DNA of 64,000 bases from Saccharothrix longispora (GTDB lineage Bacteria > Actinomycetota > Actinomycetes > Mycobacteriales > Pseudonocardiaceae), in NCBI RefSeq assembly GCF_030852425.1, contig NZ_NSDM01000014.1, positions 167,842 to 231,841 of the forward strand, given 5' to 3'. The notes beneath the pieces were generated by a model that saw only the letters and a list, made by a program, of their open reading frames with translations, did no database searches and was not told where the DNA came from. The translations under genes were made by a program, and so were the position numbers. Below, in pieces: positions 45,958-55,400 of the stretch (positions are counted from its first letter, which is position 1; every line of letters begins with the position of its first letter).

Positions 45958-46640
45958 CCCCGCCGGTGATCGAACTGGACGGCGTCAGCCGGACCCATCC
46001 CGGGGGTGTGCACGCGCTGCGGGACGTGTCGCTGCGCGTGCACGCGGGTGAGCTGCTGGCGGTGGTCGGCCCGTCGGGCTCGGGCAAGTCCACGATGCTC
46101 CAGCTCATGGGCACCCTCGACCGGCCGACCGAGGGCGTGGTGCGGCTGCTCGGCCACGACGTGGCGCGGCTCGACGACCGGCAGCTCTCGGCCGTTCGGG
46201 CGAAGCGGGTCGGGTTCGTTTTCCAGCAGTTCCTGCTGACCGCGCACCTCACCGCGGCCCAGAACGTCGCCACCGGCCTGCTGTACCACGGCGTGAGCCA
46301 CGCCGAGCAGATGCGGCGGTCGAACGAGGCGCTGGAACGGGTCGGTCTCGGCCACCGCACCGCGCACCGGCCCGCACAGCTCTCCGGCGGGGAGAAGCAG
46401 CGGGTCGCCATCGCCCGCGCGCTGGTCTCCGGCCCGGCGGTCGTACTGGCCGATGAACCGACCGGCGCGCTGGACTCGGCCACCGGCGCGGGCGTGCTCG
46501 ACCTGCTCCGGCAGCTCAACGACGAGGGCACCACGATCGTCGTGATCACCCACGACCCCGGCATCGCCGCCTCGCTGCCGCGCCGGGTCGAACTGCTCGA
46601 CGGCCGGGTCCGCCACGACAGCGCGTTGGCGTCGCGGTGA
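45954..46640 (+). CDS. ABC transporter ATP-binding protein (MacB/LolD type)
   Basis: A 228-residue ATPase. Walker A GPSGSGKST (about residue 40), Q loop FVFQQFLLTAHLTAAQN, signature LSGGEKQRVAIARAL, Walker B VVLADEPTGALDS and switch H in VVITHDP are all intact. GTG overlaps the preceding stop. It energises the permease encoded next. Export rather than import is expected from the family. Confidence 0.93.
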   Translation: MTPPVIELDGVSRTHPGGVHALRDVSLRVHAGELLAVVGPSGSGKSTMLQLMGTLDRPTEGVVRLLGHDVARLDDRQLSAVRAKRVGFVFQQFLLTAHLTAAQNVATGLLYHGVSHAEQMRRSNEALERVGLGHRTAHRPAQLSGGEKQRVAIARALVSGPAVVLADEPTGALDSATGAGVLDLLRQLNDEGTTIVVITHDPGIAASLPRRVELLDGRVRHDSALASR

Positions 46641-47836
46641 GCGCCCCGCTCCCCCACCCGGCCCGCGTCCGGTTCCCCCAGCTGGTCCGGGTGGGCCTGG
46701 TGGGCGTGGCCAGCCGACCGGGCAGGGCCGCGCTGTCGGCCCTGGGCATCGCGATCGGCGTGGCCGCGCTGGTGGCCCTGCTCGGCATCGGCGCGGCCGG
46801 ACAGGCGGAACTGGCCGCGAAGCTCGACGCCCTGGGCACGAACCTGCTCCGCGTGAACGCGGGCAAGACGTTCACCGGCGAGACGAGCCGGTTGCCCCGC
46901 GAGGTCGTCGCGATGGTCGCCAGGGTGCCCGGCGTGCACCGGGCCGGCGGAACGGGTGCGGTGCGCGGCGCCACCGTGCACCGCACCGACCTGACCGACC
47001 CGCGGTCCACCGGCGCCATCCAGGTGCTGGCGGCGCAACCGGACCTGCCGGACGTGGTGGGCGCGCAGGTGCGCACCGGCACGTGGCTCAACACCGCCAC
47101 CGGCCGGTACCCGAGCGTGGTCCTGGGCGCGGCGGCGGCCGAGCACCTGGGCGTGGACGCTCCCGGCACGCAGGTGTGGCTGGGCGGCCGCTGGTTCACC
47201 GTCCTCGGCGTCCTGGCCCGCGTGGAGCTGGCGCCCGAACTGGACCGGGCCGCCCTGATCGGCTGGGAGGCCGCCGAAGCGCTGCTCGGCTTCGACGGCC
47301 ACCCCACCACCGTCTACGAGCGCTCCGACGACGACGCCGTGCAGCGGATCGCCGAACTGCTGCCGGGCACGGTCAACCCGCAGAACCCCAACGAGGTCGA
47401 GGTCAGCCGCCCGTCAGACGCCCTGCAGGCGAAGATGGCCGCGCAGACCACCTTCGCCACCGCCTACCTGGGGCTGGGCGCGGTCGCGCTGGTGGTCGGC
47501 GGCATCGGCGTGGCCAACACGATGGTGGTGTCCGTGGTCGAGCGCCGAGCCGAGATCGGCCTCCGCAGGGCCCTGGGTGCCGGCAGGAGGCAGATCAGGA
47601 CCCAGTTCCTCACCGAGGCGGTGCTGTTGTCCGTCCTCGGCGGCCTCACCGGCATCCTGCTCGGCCTGGCCACCGCCGCCGGGTGGGCCCTGCACAGCGG
47701 CTGGCCGATCACCGTCCCGGCGGTGGCGGTGGCGGTGGGCGTCGGCTCGTCGGTCCTGATCGGCTCCGTCGCCGGCTGGTTCCCCGCCGCCCGCGCCGCC
47801 CGGCTGTCGCCCACCGAGGCGCTGAACGCCGTCTGA
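46637..47836 (+). CDS. MacB-like ABC permease (FtsX domain)
   Basis: A 399-residue permease. Helix 1 at about 25-50 (AALSALGIAIGVAALVALLG), a large extracytoplasmic MacB_PCD-type domain (about 55-255), then three helices with the FtsX core (YLGLGAVALVVGGIGVANTM; VVERRAEIGLRRALGAGRRQ; AVLLSVLGGLTGILLGL). The stem couples ATP hydrolysis to the periplasmic side (mechanotransmission). GTG overlaps the ATPase stop, so all four operon genes are coupled. Likely exports a peptide, lipid or antibiotic. Confidence 0.92.
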   Translation: MSAPLPHPARVRFPQLVRVGLVGVASRPGRAALSALGIAIGVAALVALLGIGAAGQAELAAKLDALGTNLLRVNAGKTFTGETSRLPREVVAMVARVPGVHRAGGTGAVRGATVHRTDLTDPRSTGAIQVLAAQPDLPDVVGAQVRTGTWLNTATGRYPSVVLGAAAAEHLGVDAPGTQVWLGGRWFTVLGVLARVELAPELDRAALIGWEAAEALLGFDGHPTTVYERSDDDAVQRIAELLPGTVNPQNPNEVEVSRPSDALQAKMAAQTTFATAYLGLGAVALVVGGIGVANTMVVSVVERRAEIGLRRALGAGRRQIRTQFLTEAVLLSVLGGLTGILLGLATAAGWALHSGWPITVPAVAVAVGVGSSVLIGSVAGWFPAARAARLSPTEALNAV

Positions 47837-47868
47837 TGCGACCGCCGGGGTGAACCTGGTGGGCACCG

Positions 47869-47898
47869 CGTGCCCGGCGACCGCGGTCGCCGGGCACG
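47869..47898 (+). terminator. Perfect palindromic terminator of the efflux operon
   Basis: CGTGCCCGGCGACCG followed by its exact reverse complement, a 15-base perfect stem 33 bases after the permease stop. Confidence 0.7.
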
Positions 47899-48006
47899 TC
47901 CACGTGGCCGTCGCGGCTCCACCAGGCCGACCAGGGCCGGTGTGGGACACCGGTGCGGGCGGCGCTCAGCCGTGCTTCCCGGTGACGAGGACGCGCGGCC
48001 GTGGTC

Positions 48007-48371
48007 CTACCGGTCCGCCCGCGATGGCACTGGCCTCTTGGCCCTTTCGAGCGCCTCGATGTACCTGGGCAGCTCCTCCACCGTCCGCCTCAGGCGCCCG
48101 TCGGTGACCTGTTCCGAGAACACCGCGTCCACGACGGCGCGCTCGACCTCCGGGTGCGCGCGGCGGAGGCCGTCCAGGGACGTGCCGTGCAGCAGGTCGA
48201 CCACGCGCAGGCGGTCGGCGACCACGTCGAGCATGTGCTCAGCCCGGCGATGGCCCTGTCGGCCTCGGACGGCTCCAGCACGAGCCGGCCGTCCGCGGCG
48301 AGGCGCAGGAACAGGTCGCCTGCGAACTCCACGTGCCGGACGTCCACCGGGCCCCCTTCATCCGGCGCCAT
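48007..48371 (-). pseudogene. Frameshifted paralogue of the gene at 42648
   Basis: MAPDEGGPVDVRHVEFAGDL then LVLEPSEADRAIAGL in one frame, then LDVVADRLRVVDLLHGTSLD and RRTVEELPRYIEALERAKRP in another; the shift is near 48238. It matches the 42648 gene through its length at both DNA and protein level, so it is a decayed duplicate flanking the efflux operon. Confidence 0.75.
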
Positions 48372-48525
48372 CAGACGGGCAGGCGGCGTACGAGCGGCAG
48401 GTGCCCCGCAGACGCTGGGGACCGGTGCGACATCCCGCGCAGGACTGCGGCGCGCGGACTCGCGCGGCCCAGCCGCCGCGTGGTCCTCAGCGCGCGCCGG
48501 CCCGTCGACGGCACGTCCGGCCTGT

Positions 48526-48860
48526 GTATGCCGATAACCTCATCCATGCAGGTGAGAAGCGTGAGCAGGCCAACAGGCTCGGATAGCCCATAGAGTGCTG
48601 GTGATCCACAGTCTCGTCAACTGACGGGCATGATGACCGGCTGTGCTGCTCCGACTGGCCGACCTCGGCGTGACCAACGCCTTCGCTCTGCTGCGGCTGC
48701 CGCCCCTGAGCGACCGGGACAAAGACACGGAGATCCTGGCGCTACGGCACCAGATCACCGTCCTGGAACGCCAACTCGGAGAAGCCCGCCCACGGCTCTC
48801 CCCCGTCGACCAGGCATCCTCGCGGCACTGCTGCACCGACTCCCGGCCGCCACGCTTCAT
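48526..48860 (+). mobile_element. IS-B left-end remnant
   Basis: The leader (ATGCCGATAACCTCATCCAT then GCAGGTGAGAAGC) matches that upstream of the IS-B fragment at 23.5 kb. The transposase start at GTG 48643 reads LLRLADLGVTNAFALLRL and DKDTEILALRHQITVLERQL, then breaks off near 48840. Confidence 0.7.
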
Positions 48861-48869
48861 CGGCTCCGA

Positions 48870-49029
48870 CTACGCCGAGCCGGAACAGCCAGTACTGCCG
48901 CAGGACGTGGGTTCCCAGCGCGCACAGGCCGAGCAGGACGCGGGCGTACCAGGGCATTCCGGCCAGGTACATGGACGTGGCCAGGGGCGGGAGCACGGCT
49001 GCGGTGGCGGTTCCGCTGGTGATCGACAC
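48870..49029 (-). pseudogene. N-terminus of a small membrane protein, cut by IS-B
   Basis: From GTG 49029, SITSGTATAAVLPPLATSMYLAGM continues as MPWYARVLLGLCALG, one transmembrane helix; about 50 residues remain. It begins four bases after the stop of a sigma factor remnant, and was probably co-transcribed with it. Confidence 0.5.
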
Positions 49030-49032
49030 GGT

Positions 49033-49202
49033 TCAGCCCTCGCCCAGTGCCTTGCGGAGCCGGGCCAGCGCACGGTGTTGGGCCACCCTGACCGCCCCAG
49101 GGGTCGATCCCACCGCCTCCGCGGTCTCCTCGGCCGTCAGACCGACCACGACGCGCAGCACCAGGATCTCCCGCTGCCTGTCCGGCAGGACCTGCAGGAG
49201 CT
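49033..49202 (-). pseudogene. ECF sigma factor, region 4 remnant cut by IS-A copy 5
   Basis: LPDRQREILVLRVVVGLTAE followed by ETAEAVGSTPGAVRVAQHRA is sigma-70 region 4 (the -35-reading HTH). The gene stops exactly at the IS-A left repeat, so region 2 is lost. Confidence 0.8.
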
Positions 49203-50391
49203 TGTGAGGTTCCAGAACTCTGTACCTGAGCGCTGAGCTGCGGCGATCGCGCACCATGAGCCGTAGGAGCATGATCGCGGGGCATGGCGCTACGACTGCT
49301 GTACCTGCCCTTCGTCCGGCTCGTCGGCTGGCTGGTCCTGCTCGGCCGGTCATCGGCGGCCAAAGACGTGCAGCCGCTGGTGCTGCGGCACGAAGTCACC
49401 GTACTGCGCCGCACCAACCCCCGCCCGCGGCTGGAGCGGGCCGATCGCGCCGTACTCGCCGCGCTGGTGCGCCGACTCCCCCAGATGCTGTACGAGCACC
49501 GTTGGGTGACACCGGGCACCGTCCTGCGATGGCACCGGCGCCTGATCGCGAAGAAGTGGACCTACCCGAACCGCACCGGCCGCCCGCCGACCGACGACAC
49601 CGTCGTGGCGTTGATCAAGCGGATGGCCCGGGAGAACACCGGCTGGGGCCACCGCCGGATCCAAGGCGAGCTGCTCAAGCCCGGCCACCGGGTAGGCGCT
49701 TCAACGGTCCGCCGCGTGCTCACGCGCCTGCGGATACCACCCGCGCCCCAGCGCGACACCGACACCTCCTGGCGACAGTTCCTGCGCGCCCAGGCCGCGA
49801 GCCTGTTGGCCTGCGACTTCTTCCACGTCGACTGCGCCGTCACCCTCAAGCGCGTGTACGTGTTCTTCGTGATGGACATCGCCACCCGCTACGTCCACAT
49901 CCTCGGCACCACCACCAACCCCGATGGTCCTTGGACTACCCAGCAGGCCCGCAACCTGATGGACCTGGCCGATCGGGCCGACGACTTCCGGTTCCTCATC
50001 CGGGACCGGGCCGGCCAGTTCACCACCTCATTCGACGCCGTCCTCACCGGCGCCGGCATCCAGGTCGTGAAGATCCCACCACGGTGTCCACGAGCCAACG
50101 CCCACGCCGAACGGTTCGTCGGCACCATCAGACGCGAAGCCACCGACCGCCTGCTCATCATCAACGAACACCACCTGAGAACAGTGCTGCAGCGCTACGC
50201 GGCCCACTACAACCACCGCCGACCCCACCAAGCCCTATGGGCCTGACCCACCACGACCAGACCACCCGACCGCAAAGCCGGGCTATACGTCGATACGCCG
50301 CCGACCAGTCCTCGGCGGCCTCATCAACAAGTACGAACCCACAGCAGCTTAACCGCAGGTCAGGCCACATGGCTGACTTTTGGAACCCACA
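49203..50391 (+). mobile_element. IS-A copy 5, near full length
   Basis: Left repeat TGTGAGGTTCCAGAA at 49203, right end TTTTGGAACCCACA ending at 50391. Length 1,189 bases, close to copy 1. It truncated a sigma factor gene on its left; its right flank is an IS-C remnant, so the flanks no longer match one target. Confidence 0.75.
49284..50246 (+). CDS. IS-A transposase, C-terminally shortened
   Basis: A 320-residue integrase-core transposase, about 45 residues short of the family length. Catalytic features are kept: [31 protein letters not shown] and [19 protein letters not shown] frameshift at HQALWA (normally HQALQLAPPRPDRP) removes the LGGLINEYEP tail, whose codons are still readable downstream. 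It may be partly active. Confidence 0.75.
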   Translation: MALRLLYLPFVRLVGWLVLLGRSSAAKDVQPLVLRHEVTVLRRTNPRPRLERADRAVLAALVRRLPQMLYEHRWVTPGTVLRWHRRLIAKKWTYPNRTGRPPTDDTVVALIKRMARENTGWGHRRIQGELLKPGHRVGASTVRRVLTRLRIPPAPQRDTDTSWRQFLRAQAASLLACDFFHVDCAVTLKRVYVFFVMDIATRYVHILGTTTNPDGPWTTQQARNLMDLADRADDFRFLIRDRAGQFTTSFDAVLTGAGIQVVKIPPRCPRANAHAERFVGTIRREATDRLLIINEHHLRTVLQRYAAHYNHRRPHQALWA

Positions 50392-50392
50392 C

Positions 50393-50492
50393 GAGTATTT
50401 CGGCGTCCTTGGCAGTCTCGCTACGCAGCACCGCTGACGGGATGGTCAGCAGCTTCCGGGTCAGCTTGTACAGCAGCGACACGATCACCCGG
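50393..50492 (-). mobile_element. IS-C N-terminal remnant
   Basis: The minus strand reads VIVSLLYKLTRKLLTIPSAV then LRSETAKDAEILV, the first codons of the IS-C transposase, ended by IS-A copy 5. Confidence 0.65.
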
Positions 50493-50544
50493 ACATGCTC
50501 TCAACACACTGAAGCCTCGCTTCTACCAGCGACGATGACTTCTC

Positions 50545-50720
50545 GAGCGGTACAGGCAACGACTGGGCGGCATCCTCAACGAGTATCACCACGCCACCTG
50601 ACCTGCACGGACGATATTTTCGGCAAGCACAACCCCATGCTCCGCAGGCGACAACCGGCGCACACCCTCGACTTCGATCACGAGTGATCAACCCACCGGA
50701 AGGTGATCACTTTCGACTGA
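50545..50720 (+). mobile_element. IS-D and IS630 right-end remnants
   Basis: 50545-50601 reads RQRLGGILNEYHHAT and stops, the end of the IS481-type transposase found at 19.2 kb. 50628-50720 matches the 5' end and right flank of the IS630 element (GGCGACAACCGGCGCACACC; GATCACTTTCGACT). Two small relics side by side. Confidence 0.6.
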
Positions 50721-50723
50721 ATA

Positions 50724-50975
50724 TCATCTCCGCAATTTACGCGCCAACTCGATGTCTTTCGTCAAGGCGCTCAACCGCCAGGGCAGCCGGCCGTCGTCTA
50801 GGACGACGACACGAAGCACCTCGCCAACCTCCGGCCCGGCATCCGAACCAGCATTCCACGAGGAAGTCTTCGTCTTGTCGATCATCCCTTCCCCGCCGCC
50901 ATCGATATGCACGCGAACACCCCACGGCAAATTCTCAAGCACCACCACGTCCATTTCCCTATGCAAGTCGCCCAT
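50724..50975 (-). CDS. Small S1-like protein, candidate immunity for the spare toxin
   Basis: An 83-residue acidic protein starting MGDLHREMDVVVLENLPWGV. The run VVVLENLPWGVRVHIDGGGE, then GMIDK, with VLRVVVLDDGRLPW later, looks like an S1-type OB fold. Its ATG lies three bases after the TAA that ends the spare toxin cassette, the position where polymorphic-toxin immunity genes usually sit. It may bind the toxin tip; this is inference from context. Confidence 0.55.
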   Translation of the reverse strand: MGDLHREMDVVVLENLPWGVRVHIDGGGEGMIDKTKTSSWNAGSDAGPEVGEVLRVVVLDDGRLPWRLSALTKDIELARKLRR

Positions 50976-50978
50976 GCC

Positions 50979-51890
50979 TTAACGCCCCTTCGGCTGCCAC
51001 ACCCTGCTCACTGTGAGCTCGTTGAAGCGGTCAAGTCTACCCACCGGAACGGCGAACTCGATTCGCGCACTGCCTCCAGGCCCTTGCCAGTCATACCGAT
51101 GGACAGTGTCTGCAAACTCAGTCAAGAAGTCCGGATTCATGTCGTACCTGACCATCCCGTCAGCATACCCCCTCTTCCTTGATACTCCGCAGCTACGCCG
51201 TACTCCCCGAAGTAAACGGATTGGTCACCATCCTGATGCGAAGCCGGGTTAGGACCATTGGCGATCTCATGGTTCAAGTCGCTCGATTTCGGCGTCCGAT
51301 AGATCGAGACAGACTTTTCGCAGTTGTGAACCAGGAAGTCCACACCGTCTGACACAACGTAGTAGGTGTGAATACCGTCGATAGTCAGGTCGTAGACCGG
51401 TTCGAGGTGGGTGTAACGCTCGACTGATGAAACGACTGGGGACGTGCCGTCTGCCGACTTGAGGCGCTGGCCGGGCTTGAGGTCGCCGATGTTGACGAAG
51501 CGGTCTTCGTCGTCGACCCATACCGGGTGCCAGGAGGTGGCGTCGACCGTGCCGGTGGTGCCGTCCTCGCCGGTGACGGTCAGCTTGGTCATGTCGCCTT
51601 CGTCGTCGTGGACGATGGTGGCGACGACCTTGCGGTCGGTGGTCTCACCGGTGGCGGGATCGGTGGCTCTCACCTCGTCGCCAATCTCGACCTCGGAGAT
51701 CGGTGTGGTGGAGCCGTCCGCCATCAACACCAGGGTCCCGGCGACGAAGCTGTGCCTCACACAGCTCGCCGGACCACCGGAGAGGATCTTCTGGAACTTG
51801 GCGACGACCGCCCGGCCGGCGTCCTCGGTGATCACCTGGACGCGGCACAGCACGCCCCGGGGTTTCGGGAGCGGTTGCTGAGGACGTTGG
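50979..51890 (-). pseudogene. Spare Hint-toxin cassette without its own start
   Basis: From about 51857 the frame is nearly identical to the Hint region of the RHS gene: ITEDAGRAVVAKFQ, SCVRHSFVAGTLVLMADGS and, at the end, YYVVSDGVDFLVHNC. A different toxin domain follows: VSIYRTPKSSDLNHEIANGP, DQSVYFGEYGVAAEYQGRG. After a G5 run near 51160 the frame shifts by one and continues ADGMVRYDMNPDFLTEF and ARIEFAVPVGRLDRF to TAA at 50979. The YR and YFG..A..Y pattern resembles ADP-ribosyltransferase-like toxin tips. No start or RHS body precedes it, so it is a silent cassette. Confidence 0.75.
51323..51857 (-). repeat. Hint direct repeat, copy in the spare cassette
   Basis: About 535 bases, over 90 percent identical by eye to 52801-53336 and in the same orientation. 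It codes for the pretoxin/Hint domain from VLxRVQxITED to VHNC. Sequence on both sides differs completely. Confidence 0.8.
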
Positions 51891-51966
51891 CCGAGTTGTG
51901 GGCGCGATGCGTTCCGGCATGATGCGGGACCTCGCACAGGGCGGCACCGGGGTGAGGTCCCGGCGC

Positions 51967-52434
51967 TCACCCTGCCAGGAACTCCTCGATCGCCCGGGCC
52001 ACCGAGGCCGGGGTCGACTCGTCGTTCGGCTCGTCCATCCCGAGCAACGACAGGTCGAGCACCACGGTGACCGAATCCCCGAACTCCTCCCCCACCGCCT
52101 GAAGAGACCGCAGGACCGCGTAGTAGGCAGGACTGACCTCTGCGAAGTCCTCCCTGGTGACGAACTCCCCGTCCCGTTCGACGACCGGACGGAACGGCGG
52201 GACGACGATCCACTCCGGCAAACCGTCGCCCCGCGTGTTCGGCAGGATTTGCGCCGCCTCCCTGTCCGGGCGGCCGCCGTAGCGGTCGAAGGCCCAGACA
52301 CCGGACATCACGAGCACGTCGGCCCGGACCGACCGGCTGCTCCCGTTGACGAACCGGATCGCCGTCGAGGCGGGGAGCAGCCTGGACCAGAGGTCCAGGG
52401 TGGACTGCCGGGAGGAGGTCACGCAAATCTTCAT
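51967..52434 (-). CDS. Candidate immunity protein of the RHS toxin
   Basis: A 155-residue protein starting MKICVTSSRQSTLDLWSRLL five bases after the RHS stop. SVRADVLVMSGVWAFDRYGG, PEWIVVPPFRPVVERDG and AYYAVLRSLQAVGEEFGDSV are arranged as an alpha/beta domain that weakly resembles macro domains (DxxVxxxGxxxxxGG, then a PP-rich strand and long helix). A macro-type fold would make sense opposite an ADP-ribosyltransferase-like toxin, since macro domains bind or remove ADP-ribose. The immunity role follows from its place; the fold is tentative. Confidence 0.6.
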   Translation of the reverse strand: MKICVTSSRQSTLDLWSRLLPASTAIRFVNGSSRSVRADVLVMSGVWAFDRYGGRPDREAAQILPNTRGDGLPEWIVVPPFRPVVERDGEFVTREDFAEVSPAYYAVLRSLQAVGEEFGDSVTVVLDLSLLGMDEPNDESTPASVARAIEEFLAG

Positions 52435-52438
52435 CGAC

Positions 52439-55400
52439 TCACCTCGGAACCGGCATGGAGGGCATGATCCTGACTCGGCCGATCGTACTCATCGCGTCTT
52501 CCCAGAGCGCGAACGCGTCGATCCCGCCACCGCCGTCGGCCAAGTGGTCGATCCTGCTCTCGGCGGGGATGTGCTCCGTCCTGATGACACCCCGCACCAG
52601 GGTGTAGGGACCTTCTTCGGGGAAGTTCGCGTGAGCGGTCCGGGCGTAGAGGGCAGCACCCTCAGGGGTGGCCGAAAAGTACTTCGACTCGATGCCCGGC
52701 GCGTTCTGGAAGCGCCGGGCATCGAGGAGCTGGCCGAGCTCCTGCTCCTTCACCGCGCGGTAGATGTACTGCTCGCCCTTCTTGAGCTTGCCGTCACCAC
52801 AGTTGTGAACCAGGAAGGCCACACCGGCTGACACCACGTAGTACGTGTGGACGCCGTCGATGGTCAGGTCGTAGACCGGTTCGAGGTGGGTGTAACGCTC
52901 GACTGATGCAACGACTGCGGACGTGCCGTCTGCCGACTTGAGGCGCTGGCCGGGCTTGAGGTCGCCGATGTTGACGAAGCGGCCTTCGTCGTCGACCCAT
53001 ACCGGGTGCCAGGAGGTGGCGTCGACCGTGCCCTGCGAGCCGTCCTCCGAGGCGACCGTCAGGCGGGTCATGTCGTCTTCGTCGTCGTGGACGATGGTGG
53101 CGACGACCTCGCGGTCGGTGGTCTCACCGGTGGCGGGGTCGGTGGCTTTGACCTTGTCGCCGATCTCGACCTCGGAGATCGGCGTGGTCGCCCCGTCCGC
53201 CATCAGCACCAGGGTCCCGGCGACGAAGCTGTGCCTCACGCAGCTCGCCGGACCACCGGAGAGGATCTTCTGGAACTTGGCGACGACCGCCCGGCCGGCG
53301 TCCTCGGTGATCGCCTGGACGCGGCGCAGCACGCCCTTCGCCTTGTCCACGATGCCCGCCAGGCGGTTGACGGCCTTGACCGCGCCGATGCCCGCCTCGA
53401 TGATCTTGCCGACCTTGCCCCACGGCACCAGGCCGGCGACCAGGCCGGCGCAGCCCCAGATGTCGCCCTTGGTGAAGCAGTCGACGATGTCGTTCCACCC
53501 GGAGACGTCCTTGATGACCTCCCAGGCGACTTCCTTGATCACGTCCCACTTGGTCTTGTGCGCATCGGCCAGGGCCCGCTGGTAGTCCTCCTGGCTGATG
53601 CCCTGCTCGGCCATCGCCTGCGTAACCGCCGCGCTCTGGGCGCGGTTCTGCTGCTGGACGACCTGCTCGCGCTGCGAGTAGTAGTCGTGTTCGCGCTGCC
53701 AGCTCTCCTTGTCGCCGTGGACGACCTCCCGGTAGCCCCCGCACAGGACGCCGTCCGGGCCGCAGTCGCGGATCAGGCCGGTCGGGTCGCTGTAGGTGAC
53801 GGGGCTGTTGTTGGCGTAGGCGTAGGCGTTGAGCTGCTGCGGGTCGTTGTTGTCGATGATCGGGTCGGCGGACAGGAACCGGCCCGAGGCGTTGTCGTAC
53901 AGGCGGGCGCCGACCTGTGTCAGGCCCGATTCGTCATCGCGGCCGCCGACGAAGCCGAGCCGGTCCGGCCAGGAGCCGGGTGCGGGGCCGCGCGCGGCGC
54001 CGTACGGCGTCTGGCGCCGTTCGACGGCCTCCATCGTGTTCTTGGTGACGGCGTGCTGGCCGGTGTTCTGATGGTCGCCCGCCAGCCACTTCAGGCCGGT
54101 GACGCTGTTGCGCACCGCGACGACCCGGCCGGCGTGGGCGTAGTGCCGGGTCCACGTCGGGGTGTTCGTCCCGTTCTCCAGCCGGATCTCCTGGCCGAAG
54201 GCGTACAGCGTCGTCGCGGACGGCTCACGGCTGATCAGCCGGTTGCCGTCGGCGTCGTAGAGGTACTGCGACTCCTCGCCGCCGGGGTTGGTGATCTTGG
54301 AGACCCGTCCCTCGGCGTCGTACTCGAGCTTCTGCTCGTCACCGCCGATCGTCCGGGTCGTGGTACGGCCGGTGGGGTCGTAGGCGAACGTGTCCAGCGA
54401 GGTCCCGTTCGGCCCGGTGGTCGTCACCGACTGCGCCGCGTGCGGCTGCGGAGAACCCGCGGCCGGGTACGCGGTGGTCCGGACCGTGTCGCCGGCGGTG
54501 GCGTGCTGGGTCTCGGTCAGCCGGTTGCCGGTCTCGTCGAACGTCCACGAGTGCCAGTACGGGGCCGGTCCACCGAGGGTGGTGGTCGACTTGGTGGCGG
54601 CGCAGTCGCCCGTTGACGGGGTCCAGGCGTCGGTCATGCGGCGCAGGTGGTCGTAGGCGAAGCACCGGATGTCCGCCGGCCGGTTCTCCGGAGTGTCGGC
54701 GACCTGAAGGATGTTGCCGGCCTTGTCGTAGCTGTAGGCGCGGTCGGACAGCTCGGCGTCGGTCGTGGTCTCGCGCTCGACGACGGTGCTGCTGAGGCGC
54801 CGGCTGCCGATCTCGTAGGTGTTGGTGACCGCGACGTTCTTCTCCGCGCCGGAGTCGGCGTTGCCGTTGAGGACCCGCAGGACCTCGCCGAAGCTGGAGT
54901 AGCCGGTCGCGCCGACGTAGACGTCCTGGCCGATCAGCTTGTCGGCCTGGCCGAACGCGTTGTACTTGGTGCCGATCGACTCGCCGGAGACGATCGGCCG
55001 ACCGGCGGAGTTGACCGTCGAGTACGTGGTGACGTCGGGCTTGCCGGTGTAGGTGTAGGTCTGCTTGAGCTCGTAGGTCGTGCCGAGCACGCCCTCCTTG
55101 GCGGACGGGATGACGATCTTCTCGCCGGTGGGCCTGCCCGCGGCGTCGTAGCCGGTGACGTAGCGCAGGTAGGTGTGGCCGCCGTCGAAGCGCCGGGACG
55201 CCCTGGGCATGCCGAGGCCGTTCCCGCCGGCGACGGTGTCGTACTCCCACTCGGCGAGCTTGGTACCGCTCAGGGAGTCCTGGTACCTGCCGACCAGGCG
55301 TCCGAGCTTGTCGTAGGAGTTGGCGGTGGTGCGTCCCCGGGCGTCGGTCGTGGTCAGGACCTGGCCCGCCGCGTCGTAGGTGGTGGTGGAGTGCCCGGCG

